Made by a program: the position numbers and the translations under genes. From NCBI GenBank assembly GCA_012960505.1, contig DUBC01000008.1:80100-144099 (forward strand): a DNA stretch of 64,000 nucleotides. Direction: 5' to 3'. How positions within the stretch are numbered: the first letter of the stretch is position 1; every line of letters starts with the position of its first letter. Source of the stretch: Verrucomicrobiales bacterium. GTDB lineage: Bacteria; Verrucomicrobiota; Verrucomicrobiia; Verrucomicrobiales; DEV007. The notes under the pieces are model-generated. The model searched no databases, was not told the origin of the DNA, and worked only from the letters and a program-made list of their open reading frames with translations. Of the stretch, positions 55,325 through 64,000 are shown in pieces.

Positions 55325-58300
55325 TTAATAGCTGAGCCAAGGACCAAGCCATTTTTCCACTGTAGATAACGGGAGCCCTTTCCTCTTAGCATAATCTTCA
55401 GCCTGATCCTTAGCTATATCACCAACCCCAAAATAGCGAGATTCTGGATGAGAAAAATACAATCCACTAACCGATGCTCCGGGGCTCATAGCCATACTCT
55501 CAGTCAAACTGGATCCAGTCACTTCTTCCGCATTTAGAATTTCGAAAAGTTTAGCTTTCTCGCTATGATCAGGCTGCGCAGGGTACCCAGCCGCCGGCCT
55601 AATGCCACGGTATCGCTCTCGGATGAAATCTTCATTAGACAATTGACCGGAAAGTTCATAGCCCCATGCTTGGCGGACTTCACTGTGCATTTTTTCAGCA
55701 AATGCCTCAGCTAACCGGTCAGCCAAAGCTTTAGTCATTATAGATGAATAGTCATCATTAGACTTTTCATATATTGAAGCCAACTCATCAGCACCATGAA
55801 TTGAAACCACAAATCCACCAAGGAAATCCTGCCGCCCACTACTTTTTGGCGCAACAAAGTCAGCTAATGCATAGTTAGGTTTTTTCTTCTTTGTGAACTG
55901 CTGCCTTAAGGTATGGAAAATTGTTCTTACATTTACCCGTGATTGGTCAGTGTAGACTTCAATATCATCTCCAACGGTATTAGCAGGATAAATCTCCCAG
56001 ACTCCACATGCCTTGAATGCCTTCTCTTTAATTATTTTCTGAAGCATTATTTGGGCATCCGCATAAAGCTTTTTCGCCTCACCTCCACATTTAGCATCAT
56101 CAAAAATCGAAGGATATCGACCACGAAGCTCCCAAGTATGAAAAAAAGGAGACCAATCAATGTAGGGCATAATATCCTCAGTTAAGGGAAATAATTCTTC
56201 TCTCATTCTTCCAGAAGGCTCAGCAATTTCCACACCTTCCCAATCAGAAATAAAAGAATTCTGTCGCGCTTCCTCCAAAGAAATTATTTTTTTGTTTTTC
56301 TTTACTGCCCCATAACTCTCTCGCATCTCATCGTGTTTTTTTTCATTCTCAAGCACAAAGTCATTCTTCGCGTCTTCACCTAAAAGAGAAGTTACTACAG
56401 GAACACTACGACTAGCATCAAGAACATGAATGACAGGCCCTTCATAATTAGGAGCAATCTTAATCGCTGTATGAGCAGCACTTGTAGTAGCTCCACCAAT
56501 GAGTAAAGGAATTTGAAGGTTTTGCCTCTCCATTTCCGAAGCAACGTTCATCATCTCATCAAGGCTCGGTGTAATTAATCCGCTTAACCCAATAATATCG
56601 GCACCGATCTCCTTCGCTTTATTCAAAATTTTCTCGCACGGAACCATTACACCCATGTCAATAATTTCGAAGTTATTACATGCAAGTACCACCCCTACAA
56701 TATTTTTTCCTATGTCATGGACGTCACCCTTAACCGTCGCCATGATTACTTTTCCTGAAAAACGGGAAGACTGTTTTTCCTTATCCATGAATGGTTCAAG
56801 ATAAGCGACTGCTTTTTTCATGACTCTTGCTGATTTAACAACTTGAGGTAAAAACATTTTTCCTTCTCCAAATAAATCCCCAACAATTTTCATGCCGTCC
56901 ATCATTGGGCCTTCAATCACTTTAATGGGCTTACCATACTTATTTCTCGCCTCCTCCGTATCCTCATCAATATATTCTGTTATCCCTTTGAGGAGTGAAT
57001 ACTCCAAGCGTTTTTCCACAGATGAATCACGCCATAAAAGATCAATTTCATTCTGTTTACCTTTCTCACCCTTAAACTGCTCAGCATATTTAATGAGTGA
57101 TTCTGTTGCCTCAGAATTACGATTCCATAATACGTCTTCCACCTTATTTAAAAGGTCCTTAGGAATTTTCTCATAAACCTCAAGCATTCCTGCATTCACA
57201 ATGCCCATGTCCATCCCTGCATCAATCGCATGATACAGGAAGGCCGAATGCATCGCCTCGCGGACAATATTGTTACCACGAAACCCAAACGAAATATTAG
57301 ACACTCCTCCACTGACCTTGGCGCCAGATAAATTCTTCTTTATCCACCGGGTTGCCTTTATGAAATCAACAGCATAATGATTATGTTCCACCATGCCCGT
57401 GGCAATCGTCAAAATGTTAGGGTCAAAAATGATATCCTGAGGATCGAATCCTACTTCATCAACAAGTATTCTATAAGCCCTCTCACAAACACTAATCTTA
57501 TCCTCATAGTCAGCGGCCTGACCCTCTTCATTAAAAGCCATAACAACTACCGCGGCACCGTATTGCATGATAGTTCTGGCCTTATTTATAAATTCCACTT
57601 CTCCTTCCTTGAGTGAAATAGAATTTACAATGCACTTGCCCTGCAAACTCTTAAGTCCCTCTTCAATGACTTCCCACTTTGAAGAATCAATCATGACAGG
57701 AACCTTTGAAATATCAGGCTCAGATCCAAGAAGACGCAAGAAACGGCCCATCATTTCCACACCATCAATGAGACCCTCGTCCATACAGATATCAATGACG
57801 TTGGCACCATTCTCAACCTGTTGCCTCGCAATATTGACCGCTTCTTCAAGCATCCCCTCCTTTATCAATTTCGCAAACCTAGGAGAACCTGCCACATTCG
57901 TGCGTTCCCCTATCATTAAGAAATTTTTCTCTGAGCTATGATTATAAACCTCAGAACCACTCAATCTCATCACCGGTTCAATTTTCGGTAATTTACGAGG
58001 TGCATATTTTTTTACCTCTTCAGCAATAGCTGCAATATGTTCCGGAGTGTTACCACAACACCCACCCACTATATTGATCAAACCGGAACTAGCAAATTCC
58101 CCAGCATATTTAGCCATATCATTCGGCATCAAATCAAAACCAGTAGGTGCAAGGGGATTCGGTAACCCCGCGTTCGGGTAAACAGATATTAATGTATCAG
58201 CCTTGGAAGAAAGTTCAGCCAAAAATGGTCGCATCAGGTCCGGCCCTAATGAACAATTCAAACCAATTGCAAAAGGGTTCATATGACGGAAAGAATTAAT

Positions 58301-59071
58301 AAAAGCCTCAACCTTCATTGCTGAGATCATCGTTTCCCCTCCCATCCCAACGGCCGCTGAAATAATTACCGGCAAATGAACTTTTTTTTCCTCAAAGACC
58401 CGCCCAATTGCAACTGAAGCAGCTTTCGCATTTAAAGCATCAAAAATAGTCTCAATCACTAGGAGATCGCATCCTCCTTCAATGAGAGTCCTTACTTGAT
58501 GAGAATAAGTAACTATTACCTGATCAAAATTTACATTTCTATAACTAGCATCATCCGCATCAGGTGATTGAGACAATGAAACAGTCAATGGACCTATCGA
58601 TCCGGCAACGTATTTTTTCTGTCCACTCTCTTCCCCTACCCTATCAGCCCAGCGCCTGCATATCTGAACAGATTTCAGATTGATCTCCCGAGCCAAATCA
58701 TTGAGTCCATCATCATTGATAATCTTTTGAAAAAAATCCTGCCCTTTTCTGCCCTCACCTAATTCCCGAGGGTCATCTACAAAGAATTCACTCTGCGCTA
58801 TTGATGTTGCGGAAAAAGTATTTGTAAGCGCAATGTCCGATCCGGCTTCGAAGAATTTCCGATGGATATCACCTATGACTTCCGCTTGTGTCAGTGAGAG
58901 AATGTCTCCATTATTTAAAATATCTTTTTTGACATCTGCAAATCGTTCTCCACGAGCGGCTATTTCATCGAGGCCATAGGAACGAATCGTTGTACCCATT
59001 CCTCCATCAAGAATTGCAATGCGCTGCGTTATCAATTTTTGCAATTCATTTTTTATGCAATCTTTGCTCAT
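55325..59071 (-). CDS. metH: Cobalamin-dependent methionine synthase (full length)
   Basis: 1248 residues with all modules: homocysteine domain (1-~330; [38 protein letters not shown] zinc cysteines), pterin domain (~355-630; [28 protein letters not shown]), cobalamin domain (~640-880; [20 protein letters not shown] with the His ligand, [15 protein letters not shown]), and activation domain (~900-1230; [20 protein letters not shown]). It methylates homocysteine with methyl-THF. It coexists with a MetE-like protein. The upstream gap (106 bp) is too short for a cobalamin riboswitch. Confidence 0.97.
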   Translation of the reverse strand: MSKDCIKNELQKLITQRIAILDGGMGTTIRSYGLDEIAARGERFADVKKDILNNGDILSLTQAEVIGDIHRKFFEAGSDIALTNTFSATSIAQSEFFVDDPRELGEGRKGQDFFQKIINDDGLNDLAREINLKSVQICRRWADRVGEESGQKKYVAGSIGPLTVSLSQSPDADDASYRNVNFDQVIVTYSHQVRTLIEGGCDLLVIETIFDALNAKAASVAIGRVFEEKKVHLPVIISAAVGMGGETMISAMKVEAFINSFRHMNPFAIGLNCSLGPDLMRPFLAELSSKADTLISVYPNAGLPNPLAPTGFDLMPNDMAKYAGEFASSGLINIVGGCCGNTPEHIAAIAEEVKKYAPRKLPKIEPVMRLSGSEVYNHSSEKNFLMIGERTNVAGSPRFAKLIKEGMLEEAVNIARQQVENGANVIDICMDEGLIDGVEMMGRFLRLLGSEPDISKVPVMIDSSKWEVIEEGLKSLQGKCIVNSISLKEGEVEFINKARTIMQYGAAVVVMAFNEEGQAADYEDKISVCERAYRILVDEVGFDPQDIIFDPNILTIATGMVEHNHYAVDFIKATRWIKKNLSGAKVSGGVSNISFGFRGNNIVREAMHSAFLYHAIDAGMDMGIVNAGMLEVYEKIPKDLLNKVEDVLWNRNSEATESLIKYAEQFKGEKGKQNEIDLLWRDSSVEKRLEYSLLKGITEYIDEDTEEARNKYGKPIKVIEGPMMDGMKIVGDLFGEGKMFLPQVVKSARVMKKAVAYLEPFMDKEKQSSRFSGKVIMATVKGDVHDIGKNIVGVVLACNNFEIIDMGVMVPCEKILNKAKEIGADIIGLSGLITPSLDEMMNVASEMERQNLQIPLLIGGATTSAAHTAIKIAPNYEGPVIHVLDASRSVPVVTSLLGEDAKNDFVLENEKKHDEMRESYGAVKKNKKIISLEEARQNSFISDWEGVEIAEPSGRMREELFPLTEDIMPYIDWSPFFHTWELRGRYPSIFDDAKCGGEAKKLYADAQIMLQKIIKEKAFKACGVWEIYPANTVGDDIEVYTDQSRVNVRTIFHTLRQQFTKKKKPNYALADFVAPKSSGRQDFLGGFVVSIHGADELASIYEKSNDDYSSIMTKALADRLAEAFAEKMHSEVRQAWGYELSGQLSNEDFIRERYRGIRPAAGYPAQPDHSEKAKLFEILNAEEVTGSSLTESMAMSPGASVSGLYFSHPESRYFGVGDIAKDQAEDYAKRKGLPLSTVEKWLGPWLSY

Positions 59072-59177
59072 TTACCTAATTTTACAGTGCAAATCAATGT
59101 CTTCAAGTTTATATATCAACAAATCACGATATGTTGATATGTTTTGCATCCTCCTCAAGAGGGTTGAGGAGTTGCAT

Positions 59178-59762
59178 ATGCCGAGACTCTTACTAGCTTC
59201 TAGCTCACCGAGACGACACCAATTGATGAACGAAGCCGGATATCAATTCGAAGTATGTTGTTCGAATGTAGAAGAAATCAGTAACGAATCCATGAATGCT
59301 GTGGAACTGACTACTGCCAATGCAAAACTGAAAGCCGAACCGGTATCGAATGCGAATCCTGATTCTATTGTCATTGGTGCTGATACGGTTGTCTCCTTAG
59401 ATAATAAAATCTTCGGGAAACCAACAGATCTAGAACACGCCTCGGTCATGCTTGCACAATTGACTGGTAGAACTCATGATGTAACGACTGGTGTTTCCAT
59501 ACTATCGCACAATCAGAAAATTAACTTTCAAGTCATTACCGAAGTTACTTTCAAGTCATTAACCGAAACTGAGATTCTTCAATATCTAAACCTAATTAAT
59601 CCGCTTGATAAGGCAGGAGCTTATGCCGCTCAAGAACATGGAGAGTTCATTATAGATAAATACTCAGGTTCATACACTAACGTTGTCGGACTCCCAATGA
59701 GCGAATTAAAAAAGACACTTGGAGAGGAATTCAAGACCTATCCCAAATCTACTATCAGCTAA
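59178..59762 (+). CDS. maf: Maf-family nucleoside triphosphate pyrophosphatase
   Basis: 194 residues from ATG 59178, which follows a GAGGAG ribosome-binding site at 59166-59171; an upstream frame from 59019 would overlap metH. Signatures: LLLASSSPRRHQLMNEAG, IGADTVVSLDNKIFGKP and LINPLDKAGAYAAQEHGEFI. It would hydrolyse dTTP/UTP or modified nucleotides to prevent misincorporation. Confidence 0.93.
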   Translation: MPRLLLASSSPRRHQLMNEAGYQFEVCCSNVEEISNESMNAVELTTANAKLKAEPVSNANPDSIVIGADTVVSLDNKIFGKPTDLEHASVMLAQLTGRTHDVTTGVSILSHNQKINFQVITEVTFKSLTETEILQYLNLINPLDKAGAYAAQEHGEFIIDKYSGSYTNVVGLPMSELKKTLGEEFKTYPKSTIS

Positions 59763-59793
59763 TTGCGGAAAGATTAATCACAATAACTGAAAA

Positions 59794-61146
59794 ATGAACA
59801 TCATCATCATTGGAGCAGGACAGATAGGACTTCACTTAGCGAGGAGTCTGTCAGGCGCAGCTCACGACATTATTGTAATAGAAAGCAATGAGAAACTAGC
59901 AGAGTCCTCGGCCAGTGAAATAGACGGTCGAGTAATCACTGGTAGTGGCACATCTGTAGAACTATTACTTGAAGCCGGAATTGCTGAATCCGATTTACTC
60001 TTTGCTCTTACTAGCAACGATTCGACGAACCTTATTGCATGCAAATTAGCAAAAGAACTCGGAACAAAGAAAACCATTTGCAGGGTATCACCATTGCTAC
60101 TTAAAGAAGAATGGATGTTTGATTACAGGTCCAATTTCGCTCTAGACCACATATTTAGTTCAGAACGACTTTCCGCAATTGAAATATCAAAACACATTAG
60201 GAATCCTGAAGGTATAGCAATTCAAGAAATCGCAAGAGGCCGGATAGAAATCCAGCAAATACGTATTCCTGAAGACAGCAACGCATGTGGAAAATCGCTG
60301 CTCGAGCTAAATCTACCAGAACGAGTAAGGGTCGCATCAATTCAAAGGACCGAAAGATCATTTGTTCCGACAGCCAAGGAAAAAATTGAGCCCAATGATC
60401 AAATAACACTCTTTGGAGACCCTAGCCGATTATCAAAAACAGCAACGTCTCTTAGAAGCAAAACCGAAAAAGAAAAAGGCGCTAATGTAGTAATTCTTGG
60501 CGGAGGCGAATACGGACTCTCCCTCGCACAGATGATCAGTCCCTGGAACTGTCAGATCCGCATCTTTGAGAAAAACCAAGACCACGCAGAAGCACTTGCT
60601 GAAGAATTAGCAGGTAAAGCCACGGTCATTCACGCTGATGCCGCCTCACTGAATGAATTGCGGGAAGAACAGGTAGGAATAGCAGATTTCTTTGTAGCAA
60701 CAACACACAGTGATGAAGATAACGTAATGACTTGCCTCCAAGCAAAGAACCTTGGAACGAAGAGCTGCATTCCTCTCATTCACAGAACAGATTATGCAAA
60801 TGCAGTGAACCAAGCAAAGAGCCAACTCGGAATCAAGGAAGTGATTAGTCCGAGAGAAGTGGTGAGACGGGAATTGATGCGCTTCATCACTTCAGACAAA
60901 TATCACATTGTGAAGAAAATTCCCGCAGGTGAAATCATCGAAACAACAATCAGAGAAAAGTCCAAAGTGGCAGGCAAGGCCGTTGGTGAAATCTCCCTCC
61001 CTCCAGGCTCTATTTTTGTAGCCATTATTAAGGGTATCCACGCAAAAGTTCCGAGGGCAACAGATATGATTGAAGTTGGAGACACTGTCTTTTCAATTGT
61101 ATCGGAAGAGGCTAAGAAAAGCTTTTTAAAGCTCGTTGCAAAATAA
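59794..61146 (+). CDS. trkA: Trk system potassium-uptake protein TrkA
   Basis: 450 residues with two RCK halves, each with a NAD-binding GxGxxG: IIIGAGQIGLHLARSL and VILGGGEYGLSLAQMI. TrkA gates the TrkH channel; TrkH is not in the window. It follows maf by 31 bases and ends before a strong terminator. Confidence 0.93.
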   Translation: MNIIIIGAGQIGLHLARSLSGAAHDIIVIESNEKLAESSASEIDGRVITGSGTSVELLLEAGIAESDLLFALTSNDSTNLIACKLAKELGTKKTICRVSPLLLKEEWMFDYRSNFALDHIFSSERLSAIEISKHIRNPEGIAIQEIARGRIEIQQIRIPEDSNACGKSLLELNLPERVRVASIQRTERSFVPTAKEKIEPNDQITLFGDPSRLSKTATSLRSKTEKEKGANVVILGGGEYGLSLAQMISPWNCQIRIFEKNQDHAEALAEELAGKATVIHADAASLNELREEQVGIADFFVATTHSDEDNVMTCLQAKNLGTKSCIPLIHRTDYANAVNQAKSQLGIKEVISPREVVRRELMRFITSDKYHIVKKIPAGEIIETTIREKSKVAGKAVGEISLPPGSIFVAIIKGIHAKVPRATDMIEVGDTVFSIVSEEAKKSFLKLVAK

Positions 61147-61163
61147 CTGAATCTATAATAAAA

Positions 61164-61191
61164 AAGTGGCAGCCCGCAAGGGCCGCCACTT
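61164..61191. terminator. Bidirectional terminator between trkA and the flotillin gene
   Basis: AAGTGGC/GCCACTT (7 bp) with one A/C mismatch and GCCC/GGGC (4 bp), closed by the GNRA tetraloop GCAA. An A-run precedes it on the plus strand (T-run on the minus strand), so it can serve both convergent genes. Confidence 0.85.
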
Positions 61192-61220
61192 ATCATTAAT
61201 TAAATAATTAATTGTTATGT

Positions 61221-62678
61221 TTAAGCTTCAGGTCCTGGAGCTTCAGGTCCTGGAGCTTCAGGTCCTGGAGCTTCAGCCGCAGGATCCACTGTCTTTGCTT
61301 TTGCCTGCTCAATTATTTTAGCCGCCCCTGCCGGATCATCACTTAATTTCCCAAGAAACTCAGGTAATTCAATTCCAACGTTCTTGGTCAATGCGTGTAA
61401 TGGAGGAAGCGCACCCACAAGGCCGGACACAAAGTTGGCAGTGTCAGTCTTCCCCCCTTCACCCTTTCCCGAGTCCCAGACCGTGACCGAATCAATCTTC
61501 AGGTTAGAGATTGCCTTGACCTGCTCTTCCACAAGTGCCGGCAACTGCTCTGTAACAAGAAGCAAAGTAGCATCATCTGCGGCTCCTCCTGCCGCCTTGA
61601 CAATGTCACCAAATCCCTGCGCCTTACTCTGGAGGGTTGCTAGGATGCCCTTGGCCTCAGCTTCCATCAATGATTGAATACCATCAGCTTCACCCTTCTT
61701 AAGTCTACGAGTTTTTTCCGCGTCTGCTTCGGCGAGCGTTTCAATCTTTTGCTTCTCAATTTCGGCCGGCACAACCACGTTAGCGTATTGGGTTGACTTG
61801 TCCCTTTCCGCACGCTCCACCTCTGCTTTTTGCTCTGAAGTATAAGCTTCCTGGAGCGCCTGAGCCTGCTTCACTTTCTCTGCTGCAGAAGCGAGTCTTT
61901 CGGCCTCAGCCTCCCTCTCTCGCCTTGCCGCATCAGATTCGGCCACTTTTACTTTTGCAAGGTTTTCCCCTTCAACGGCCTGCGCTTGCGCTGCAGAAAC
62001 CTGAATTCTTTGGTCTCTCTGCGCATCAGCTTCACCAATGTTTCCGTCTCTCTCTCGCTGCGCGACCTGAACTTTCGCATCGTTAATAGCCCTGGAAGAA
62101 GCTTCTTTACCCAAAGCCTCAATGTATCCCGACTCATCCGTGATATCCTGAATATTCACGTTAATCAGCTTCAGACCGACCTTCGTCAACTCAACCTCAA
62201 CACCGTCTCTGATTTTTTCAATCAAGACATCGCGGTCCGCGTTGATTGCCTCAATGTCCATCGTCGCAATTACCACACGCATCTGTCCGTAGATGATTTC
62301 CTTGGCAAGGTTGCTAATCTGCGAAAGATTTTGTCCTAGTAGACGCTCGGCCGCATTGCTCATCACTCCAGTTTCAGTGGAAATACCTACCGTGAAGGTT
62401 GAGGGTGTATTAACCCTGATGTTCTGCTTCGAAAGAGCTCCCTCCAAAGGGATCTCGATCGGCATAGGGGTTAAGTCCAGATACTCGAACGCCTGAATGA
62501 CCGGCCACACAAAGGCAGCACCTCCATGAAGACACTTAGAAGATGCGCCTGCTGATGTCTTTCCGTAAATGACCAAAATTCTATCCGAGGGACACCTCTG
62601 GTATCGCGAAAAGAAAAATATTATCGTCCCGAGTCCGATGACAATTACTGAAATGATTAGTATTAGTGTAAAATCCAT
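61221..62678 (-). CDS. Flotillin-like SPFH/band-7 membrane scaffold
   Basis: 485 residues: one N-terminal helix (DFTLILIISVIVIGLGTIIF), a SPFH domain (~30-200), a long Ala/Glu coiled coil (REREAEAERLASAAEKVKQA), and a C-terminal tail with PGPEA three times. Flotillins organise membrane microdomains. The partner NfeD-like gene lies upstream on the same strand. A 15-base tandem repeat encodes the tail. Confidence 0.9.
   Translation of the reverse strand: MDFTLILIISVIVIGLGTIIFFFSRYQRCPSDRILVIYGKTSAGASSKCLHGGAAFVWPVIQAFEYLDLTPMPIEIPLEGALSKQNIRVNTPSTFTVGISTETGVMSNAAERLLGQNLSQISNLAKEIIYGQMRVVIATMDIEAINADRDVLIEKIRDGVEVELTKVGLKLINVNIQDITDESGYIEALGKEASSRAINDAKVQVAQRERDGNIGEADAQRDQRIQVSAAQAQAVEGENLAKVKVAESDAARREREAEAERLASAAEKVKQAQALQEAYTSEQKAEVERAERDKSTQYANVVVPAEIEKQKIETLAEADAEKTRRLKKGEADGIQSLMEAEAKGILATLQSKAQGFGDIVKAAGGAADDATLLLVTEQLPALVEEQVKAISNLKIDSVTVWDSGKGEGGKTDTANFVSGLVGALPPLHALTKNVGIELPEFLGKLSDDPAGAAKIIEQAKAKTVDPAAEAPGPEAPGPEAPGPEA
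61224..61276. repeat. 15-bp tandem repeat encoding the flotillin C-terminal PGPEA tail
   Basis: Unit AGCTTCAGGTCCTGG is repeated exactly three times plus a partial fourth, in frame, giving three PGPEA units. Copy number could vary by slippage without disrupting the frame. Confidence 0.85.
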
Positions 62679-62721
62679 TTTTCTATTTTTTCTATTTTTT
62701 TTATGTGTTGTTTTTTTTGTT

Positions 62722-63339
62722 TTATTCTTGTAGTTCTGTGGGACTTAATTCTTTCTCCTTCGAAGCTTCTTCCTCTAAAGTTACAACGAGCAACGTCCTC
62801 GAGTCCACTAGACTGTCGACCCTGACCGCAGTTCGATTCTCAATCTTCTCTTCGCTGTCACTGACAGCATTGACCACAGAAAGCCGACCCTGAACCTCGA
62901 CTTGAATCTGCCCCATTCCTTTTCTCTTTGGAGGGATGGGGATATAAACGCTGCCAACATTGCCGACCGCGTTCTTATAATTCACGGTTCCATCTGATTT
63001 AAAGCTATGTAGCCAACTCATTAGGCCTAGAAACCCTGCAAGTATTAAAGAGCCTACCAAGGTAGCTGCAAGAGTGGCAACTCCAACGGAGTGACCGTTC
63101 TGCAAAAACATTGCTCCGGTCCACCCGAAACCTGTGAAAAAGGAACCGATACTGCGAATCGAAAAGATTCCAGTCGCACCACCTTCGCCAACCTCACCAA
63201 GATCAAAATCCAAGTCCGAACCGCCAATCAGGATGACAATCATTTGAATGAACAGAACTAAACTAGAAACGGCACCAATCCCTACGAAAGTCCGCATCGC
63301 AGGTTCGTAGTTTATATAAAACTCCCATAAAGCATTCAT
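62722..63339 (-). CDS. NfeD/YuaF-like membrane partner of flotillin
   Basis: 205 residues with three membrane helices in the first ~120 (VGIGAVSSLVLFIQMIVILI, LAATLVGSLILAGFLGLMSW) and a small OB-like beta domain (VGSVYIPIPPKRKGMGQIQV). It sits 43 bases upstream of the flotillin gene, as in yuaF-floT pairs. Ends with an acidic tail. Confidence 0.8.
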   Translation of the reverse strand: MNALWEFYINYEPAMRTFVGIGAVSSLVLFIQMIVILIGGSDLDFDLGEVGEGGATGIFSIRSIGSFFTGFGWTGAMFLQNGHSVGVATLAATLVGSLILAGFLGLMSWLHSFKSDGTVNYKNAVGNVGSVYIPIPPKRKGMGQIQVEVQGRLSVVNAVSDSEEKIENRTAVRVDSLVDSRTLLVVTLEEEASKEKELSPTELQE

Positions 63340-63489
63340 AATTTATCTTAATTATCCAATACTATATATTATTTAAAAAAAAAGACTCCAATTCCATTAC
63401 AATTTTACTTAATTTTTGTAATATTCTTTTTCCCAAATGAACACATGAATTAGGCCAATAACCTTCTAATTAAGGACAAATAGGTTTGA

Positions 63490-63900
63490 TTATTCATTTT
63501 CCATATTCGGTGACTTGCGCATTTTCTTCTTAATCCCATGCTTGCGCTTATTGATTACATTCAGCTTCTTTTGTCTCTTAGATGGCTTTCGGTTTTTTCT
63601 GCGTATCTTTTCAAGCTCGGATCTACGTCGCGCTTTCCGCTTCCTTTCTCGCTCTTCAATTATGGAACACATAAGATTACGGGCTTGGATCCTGTTTGCC
63701 ATCAATGAACGGCTATCTTGACACTTCACTTCAATGCCACTGGTAATGTGCCGAAGCTGAACGCAAGAGGACGTTTTGTTAACTTTTTGACCTCCTGGTC
63801 CTGACCCCCTAATGAAACGCTCAATTAAATCGCGTTCATAGATCTTAGCTTTCCGCATGCGCAAGAGCAGCTCTTCTGAAACGGGTAGTTCTTTCCCCAT
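63490..63900 (-). CDS. GGQ-domain release-factor-like ribosome-rescue protein
   Basis: 136 residues with FIRGSGPGGQKVNKTSSCVQ, the GGQ peptide-release loop, followed by a very basic C-terminal tail. There are no codon-recognition domains, so it resembles ArfB or, more closely in the HITSGIEVKCQDSRS segment, mitochondrial MTRFR-type proteins that rescue stalled ribosomes. It is the last gene in the window. Confidence 0.85.
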   Translation of the reverse strand: MGKELPVSEELLLRMRKAKIYERDLIERFIRGSGPGGQKVNKTSSCVQLRHITSGIEVKCQDSRSLMANRIQARNLMCSIIEERERKRKARRRSELEKIRRKNRKPSKRQKKLNVINKRKHGIKKKMRKSPNMENE

Positions 63901-64000
63901 AAGGTTAAGCCTAGCATGAAATAGCCAAACGTGCCTATAAGTCCTAAAACTTGAGGAATAAATAATATTAAATTATGGTAAAAGCTCAGTGAAAATTCCC

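Noticed and set aside
59072..59177. Cobalamin or SAM riboswitch before metH
   Set aside because: The gap is 106 bases and no riboswitch core is visible.
1..64000. CRISPR array, IS element or prophage
   Set aside because: No repeat-spacer arrays, transposase signs or phage genes were seen on reading.

Overview
The window looks like a chromosomal segment of a marine-type Verrucomicrobiota (PVC-group) bacterium with moderately low G+C (judged by eye, not counted). The main evidence is a PSCyt1/DUF1549/DUF1553 gene overlapping a DUF1501 gene, a large lamin-tail-domain surface protein, several secreted proteins ending in a YxLxxSxDLxxW...FYR(V/L)-type C-terminal domain, SecDF as one fused chain, a CobA-HemD fusion, and a flotillin paired with an NfeD-like protein. 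This placement is inference from gene content.

Layout. 1-10.0 kb: a polysaccharide-use region with the end of a TonB-dependent receptor, an AA10 lytic polysaccharide monooxygenase with CBM2, a large secreted glycoside-hydrolase-like protein, and the heme-motif PSCyt1/DUF1549/DUF1553 protein with its DUF1501 partner. 10.0-11.6 kb: a tightly overlapped three-gene operon of exported proteins, then tRNA-Arg(ACG). 11.9-17.1 kb: a small putative winged-helix protein, a glutaminyl-cyclase-like lipoprotein, ParB, an N-terminally extended IF-1, AvtA and MtnP. 17.2-22.7 kb: a subtilase-like secreted protein, a topoisomerase IV/gyrase A-type subunit with a lysine-rich tail, and a quinone-oxidoreductase-like enzyme. 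22.9-26.4 kb: a PhnD-C-E-E-type ABC importer. 26.5-33.1 kb: an M1 peptidase with a DUF6702-like partner, an ABC exporter and a GT-C-like membrane protein. 33.1-40.7 kb: LeuCD, a MetE-C-like enzyme, a UlaG-like hydrolase, SecDF and bS21. 40.7-45.8 kb: a heme operon (hemX-like, hemA, hemC, cobA-hemD) and apt. 45.8-55.3 kb: a phosphoesterase, FabF, a zinc-ribbon membrane protein, a TonB-ExbD-ExbB set with a roadblock-like protein, the lamin-tail protein and a lipoprotein. 55.3-64 kb: MetH, Maf, TrkA, flotillin with its NfeD-like partner, and a GGQ release-factor-like rescue protein.

How the parts may work together. The receptor, LPMO, glycoside hydrolase and heme-motif protein could form an oxidative glycan-degradation locus. 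The TonB-ExbBD genes near 48-50 kb could energise outer-membrane receptors of the type at the window start. The heme operon makes precursors for heme (cytochromes) and, through uroporphyrinogen III methylation, for the siroheme/corrinoid branch; MetH needs a corrinoid.

Oddities. Two genes lack a canonical start codon exactly where one is expected: the small membrane protein at 10045-10323, where a TAATG-type junction reads TAATA, and the phosphoesterase at 45769-46742, where one missing G would explain the lost ATG before a Tat-like signal. HemA lacks most of its dimerisation domain. IF-1 carries a basic N-terminal tail of about 35 residues. A C8 tract lies where the ribosome-binding site of the lamin-tail gene should be. 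I found no CRISPR array, rRNA, insertion sequence or prophage.
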